Source: Nitrospira sp. CR1.3
GTDB lineage: Bacteria > Nitrospirota > Nitrospiria > Nitrospirales > Nitrospiraceae
Assembly: GCA_014055525.1 (NCBI GenBank)
Contig: WIAH01000013.1
Location: 1-64,000 of the forward strand
Length of the DNA: 64,000 nucleotides
Direction: 5' to 3'
The position numbers were made by a program, and so were the translations under genes. Below the pieces are notes generated by a model. That model was given only the letters and a program-made list of their open reading frames with translations, was not told the DNA's origin and made no database searches. The stretch's first letter is position 1. Every line of letters begins with the position of its first letter. This document shows, piece by piece, positions 61,425-64,000 of this stretch.

Positions 61425-61441
61425 GGGAAGGCGTTTGGGGT

Positions 61442-62578
61442 TCAGGCGTAAAACGTCCGGACGGCGTCCACCACCTCTGTCTGCTGCTCGGGCGTCAATT
61501 CAGGATAAATGGGAATGGCGATGGTTTCCTTGGCGGCCCGTTCGGACTCAGGAAAATCTCCTTCCTTGTAGCCCAGGTAACGGAAACATTCCTGGACGTG
61601 AAACGGGACCGGGTAGTAGATTTCCGCGCCGATGTCTTTTTTCTTCAGATGGGCGATGAGCTCGTCCCGTTTCTCAACCCTCAGCACAAACTGATTGTAG
61701 ATGTGGTAATGCTGATGGCCCGATGCCCGATACACGGCCTCCGGCAGACGGACGATGCCCTTCTTGACCGCTCCGCTCTCGGTCAACAGCTGCTCATAGC
61801 GCGCCGCATTCTCCTGACGCCGCTTGGTCCAGCCATCAAGATAATTGAGCTTCACGTTCAGCACGGCGGCCTGCAGGCTGTCCAGCCGGAAATTTCCCCC
61901 GATAAGCTTGTGATAATACTTCGGCTTGCTGCCGTGCACGCGCAGCACCTTAATTCTTTCCGCCAACTCGACGTCATTCGTCACAACCATGCCGCCGTCG
62001 CCCAGTGCGCCGAGATTCTTGCTGGGGAAAAATGACAGGCAGCCAACCGTCCCGATACTCCCCACCCTTCTTCCGTCTTTGTATTCCGTCCCGATGGCTT
62101 GCGCAGCGTCTTCGATGACTGCCAGCCGACGGCGCGAGGCGATGTCCATGATGGGCGCCATGTCGGCGGATTGTCCGTACAGATGCACCGGGATGAGCGC
62201 CTTCGTCTTCGACGTGACGGCCTTTTCAATTCTTGCGGGATCGATGTTGAACGAGCGCGGATCAATGTCGACCAAGACCGGCTTGGCGCCCAATCGCACG
62301 ACGGCGCCGGCTGTGGCAAAAAACGAGTAGGGCGTCGTGATGACCTCATCACCGGGCCCGACATTCAACGCCATCAACGCGACCAGCAGCGCATCGGTTC
62401 CTGAAGTCACGCCGATCGCCGCCCGAGTCTGGCAATAGGCCGCGACCCGCTCCTCGAGCTTTGTGACTTCCGGGCCAAGGATGAAGGCCTGGCTCTTAAA
62501 TACCTGTTCGATGGCGGCCATGATCTCTTTGTGCAGCGGCTCATGATGGGCTTTGAGATCGAGTAGCGGAACGGCCAT
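61442..62578 (-). CDS. DegT/DnrJ/EryC1/StrS sugar aminotransferase, copy 2
   Basis: 378 residues. GVTSGTDALLVALMALNVGPGDEVITTPYSFFATAGAV, VIEDAAQAIG and PLP-Lys motif LSFFPSKNLGALGDGGMV. Highly similar in layout to WbpE/WlbC, which make UDP-2-acetamido-3-amino sugars. AAAGGAAG precedes the ATG. The gene before it encodes the matching oxidoreductase-acyltransferase fusion. Confidence 0.94.
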   Translation of the reverse strand: MAVPLLDLKAHHEPLHKEIMAAIEQVFKSQAFILGPEVTKLEERVAAYCQTRAAIGVTSGTDALLVALMALNVGPGDEVITTPYSFFATAGAVVRLGAKPVLVDIDPRSFNIDPARIEKAVTSKTKALIPVHLYGQSADMAPIMDIASRRRLAVIEDAAQAIGTEYKDGRRVGSIGTVGCLSFFPSKNLGALGDGGMVVTNDVELAERIKVLRVHGSKPKYYHKLIGGNFRLDSLQAAVLNVKLNYLDGWTKRRQENAARYEQLLTESGAVKKGIVRLPEAVYRASGHQHYHIYNQFVLRVEKRDELIAHLKKKDIGAEIYYPVPFHVQECFRYLGYKEGDFPESERAAKETIAIPIYPELTPEQQTEVVDAVRTFYA

Positions 62579-62595
62579 AGATCTTCCTTTCTTTG

Positions 62596-64000
62596 TCAGC
62601 GGGACGAACCCTCAACTTGCAATCCGTTCTTACCTTTGATGAATCTACTTCCACAGGCCGAACAACAACATTTCGCGCCTTTGAGCCGAACCTTTACGCC
62701 GCAGGAACAGATCCAGCCCGTGATCCTGGCCGGGTTGCCCACCATCAACGCATGGTCCGGAACATCCTTCGTGACCACTGCGCCGGCGCCGATCAGGGCA
62801 TACCGACCGATCGTGATTCCGCAGAGAATGGTTGAATTCGCGCCGATCGTGGCGCCCCGCTTGACCAGGGTTTTCCTGAGTTCGTCCATCCGCGGAATTT
62901 CGCTGCGCGGGTTGAACACGTTGGTGAAGACCATCGAAGGGCCGCAGAAGACAAAATCTTCAAGCGTCACGCCTTCATAGACGGACACATTGTTCTGAAT
63001 CTTCACGCCGTTTCCGATCGTGACGTTCGGTCCCACCACCACATTCTGACCGATCTTGCTGTTCTTCCCGATGCGGGAGCCTTTCAAGATGTGAGAGAAG
63101 TGCCAGATGCTCGTCCCCTCTCCGATCTCAACACCCTCGTCGACGCAGGCCGAGTCGTGCGCAAAAAACACCCGTTTGGGCGGCGTTGCGTCCGCTGCGG
63201 CTCCTCGATGGGATTCCTTTTCGAGCGCCTCCTGGCATCGCTGCAGCACCGACAACACCCGCAATCCTTCCTCCCCGTCGGTCCGCGGACGATTTCTTGT
63301 CGCCACGCAATCGAGGAAGTGCTGACATTCCGTTCGGAGCGGTTCCTGCTGCTCCAGCTCGACCGGGCAGGCATCGGCCTTATTGGCAACAGGGACCTGA
63401 TTCTTCCAATCGATCGAATGGGGATACAGCACCAACTTGTCCTTCTTCTCCATATCGTCGAAGACCGCCATCTTGCGGTCTCCCACGATGACCAGCTTCT
63501 GCTCTTTGAACGGGTGGAGCCACGACACGAAAATATGGGCTTTGACGCCGCTAGGAAATGACAGCATGCTGATCGTGACATCCGCGATGCTCTGGTGCAG
63601 GTAGTTTCCTCCCTGAGCCCGCACGCCCTCCGGCATTTCGCCCAGCAATCCTAGAATCACGGAGAGGTCGTGCGGCGCGAAGGACCAGAGAATGTTCTCT
63701 TCCCGCCTGATCTTCCCGAGGTTCAATCGATTCGAGTAGACGTATTGGATGCGTCCGAGTTCGCCCTTCTCGATCAGCTCCTTGAGCTTCAGCACCGCAG
63801 GGTGGTACCAGAGGAGGTGCCCCACCATGAGAATGCGCCCCTTCTCCTTCGCCAGATTCACCAACTCCTGACCCGTGCGGACGGAGAGGCACAGCGGCTT
63901 CTCGACAAAGACGTCTTTGCCCGCCAGAAGCGCTTCGCGGACCAGATCACCATGCGTTTCGGCCGGAGTGGCAATCGCGACTGCCCTAATGCTTCGATCA
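62596..64000 (-). CDS. Gfo/Idh/MocA oxidoreductase fused to hexapeptide N-acyltransferase (5' end beyond window)
   Basis: Partial: the frame stays open to the window edge, with [11 protein letters not shown] and [10 protein letters not shown] upstream of 63864, so the start lies beyond 64000. The first part is a Gfo/Idh/MocA sugar dehydrogenase (EKP motif, [16 protein letters not shown]); from about 63165 a left-handed beta-helix domain follows ([32 protein letters not shown] ... [21 protein letters not shown]), then a C-terminal cysteine-rich zinc-ribbon-like tail (WICSCG ... CCCSACG). The two halves correspond to WlbA/WbpB and WlbB/WbpD. With DegT-2 it would make a UDP-2,3-diacetamido sugar. 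Confidence 0.92.
   Translation of the reverse strand, partial: DRSIRAVAIATPAETHGDLVREALLAGKDVFVEKPLCLSVRTGQELVNLAKEKGRILMVGHLLWYHPAVLKLKELIEKGELGRIQYVYSNRLNLGKIRREENILWSFAPHDLSVILGLLGEMPEGVRAQGGNYLHQSIADVTISMLSFPSGVKAHIFVSWLHPFKEQKLVIVGDRKMAVFDDMEKKDKLVLYPHSIDWKNQVPVANKADACPVELEQQEPLRTECQHFLDCVATRNRPRTDGEEGLRVLSVLQRCQEALEKESHRGAAADATPPKRVFFAHDSACVDEGVEIGEGTSIWHFSHILKGSRIGKNSKIGQNVVVGPNVTIGNGVKIQNNVSVYEGVTLEDFVFCGPSMVFTNVFNPRSEIPRMDELRKTLVKRGATIGANSTILCGITIGRYALIGAGAVVTKDVPDHALMVGNPARITGWICSCGVKVRLKGAKCCCSACGSRFIKGKNGLQVEGSSR

Overview
The window is a contiguous piece of a GC-rich bacterial chromosome, with no rRNA, tRNA or CRISPR visible. Gene content (archaeal-type class I FBP aldolase next to FBPase, a YacL-type PIN-TRAM protein, IspD/IspF, COG0523 GTPases, a large Wbp/Rfb glycan locus) and the short dispersed intergenic repeats suggest a Nitrospira-like member of the Nitrospirota. 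This placement is an inference from gene content, not a marker-gene result. Almost all genes lie on the minus strand and are tightly packed with ATGA, GTGA, TTGA or TAATG start/stop overlaps.

Region 1 (162-15177) looks like a metal (probably zinc) homeostasis island. In transcription order it runs: a Fur-family regulator preceded by a TGCAA-N5-TTGCA site; a small secreted DUF2946-like protein; a COG0523 GTPase; a WD40 protein; a 92-residue His-tailed protein; a second COG0523 GTPase; a DUF3386 protein; two unknown proteins flanking a MoaB-like enzyme; a ZIP transporter; a Tpx-like redoxin; a tiny coupled ORF; and a dihydroorotase broken by a one-base frameshift. A second, perfect 27-bp palindrome with the same core precedes another operon: a 73-residue protein, a second DUF2946-like protein, an 83-residue ORF, cysteine-poor ribosomal proteins S14 and S18, and a four-cysteine L33. 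A third DUF2946-like protein precedes a TonB-dependent receptor. A DAHP synthase lies between on the other strand.

Region 2 (15.2-28.9 kb) is mainly housekeeping: TatD, a YacP-like NYN protein, an AMIN-amidase, TruA, PsiF, CysE, IspF, IspD, PIN-TRAM, HtrA, FBP aldolase, FBPase, a DUF3108 protein and phosphomannomutase. A 258-bp MITE-like element (22778-23035) sits between htrA and the PIN-TRAM gene.

Region 3 (28.9-64 kb) is a long polysaccharide locus. It has GDP-mannose and dTDP-rhamnose supply, a CapD-type epimerase/dehydratase, a WecA-like initiating transferase, an O-antigen-ligase-like protein, an ABC flippase candidate and several glycosyltransferases. It also has two AsnB-type amidotransferases, two SGNH hydrolases, a radical SAM/SPASM enzyme, two methyltransferases, two DegT aminotransferases, and a Gfo/Idh/MocA oxidoreductase fused to a hexapeptide acyltransferase that runs off the window end. 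A toxin-antitoxin islet (59.2-61.4 kb) interrupts it, with HepT/MntA, AbrB plus a truncated VapC, and HEPN/MNT, together with a duplicated scrap of the neighbouring aminotransferase gene.

Between 19.9 and 33.7 kb, two families of short degenerate repeats (AAAGTT-type and GTTCGA-type) sit at gene boundaries. They often supply the last codons and the stop codon of the gene they touch, and they bracket two four-helix-bundle (IVP-type) genes. The zinc island and this repeat/IVP cassette pattern are the most notable features.
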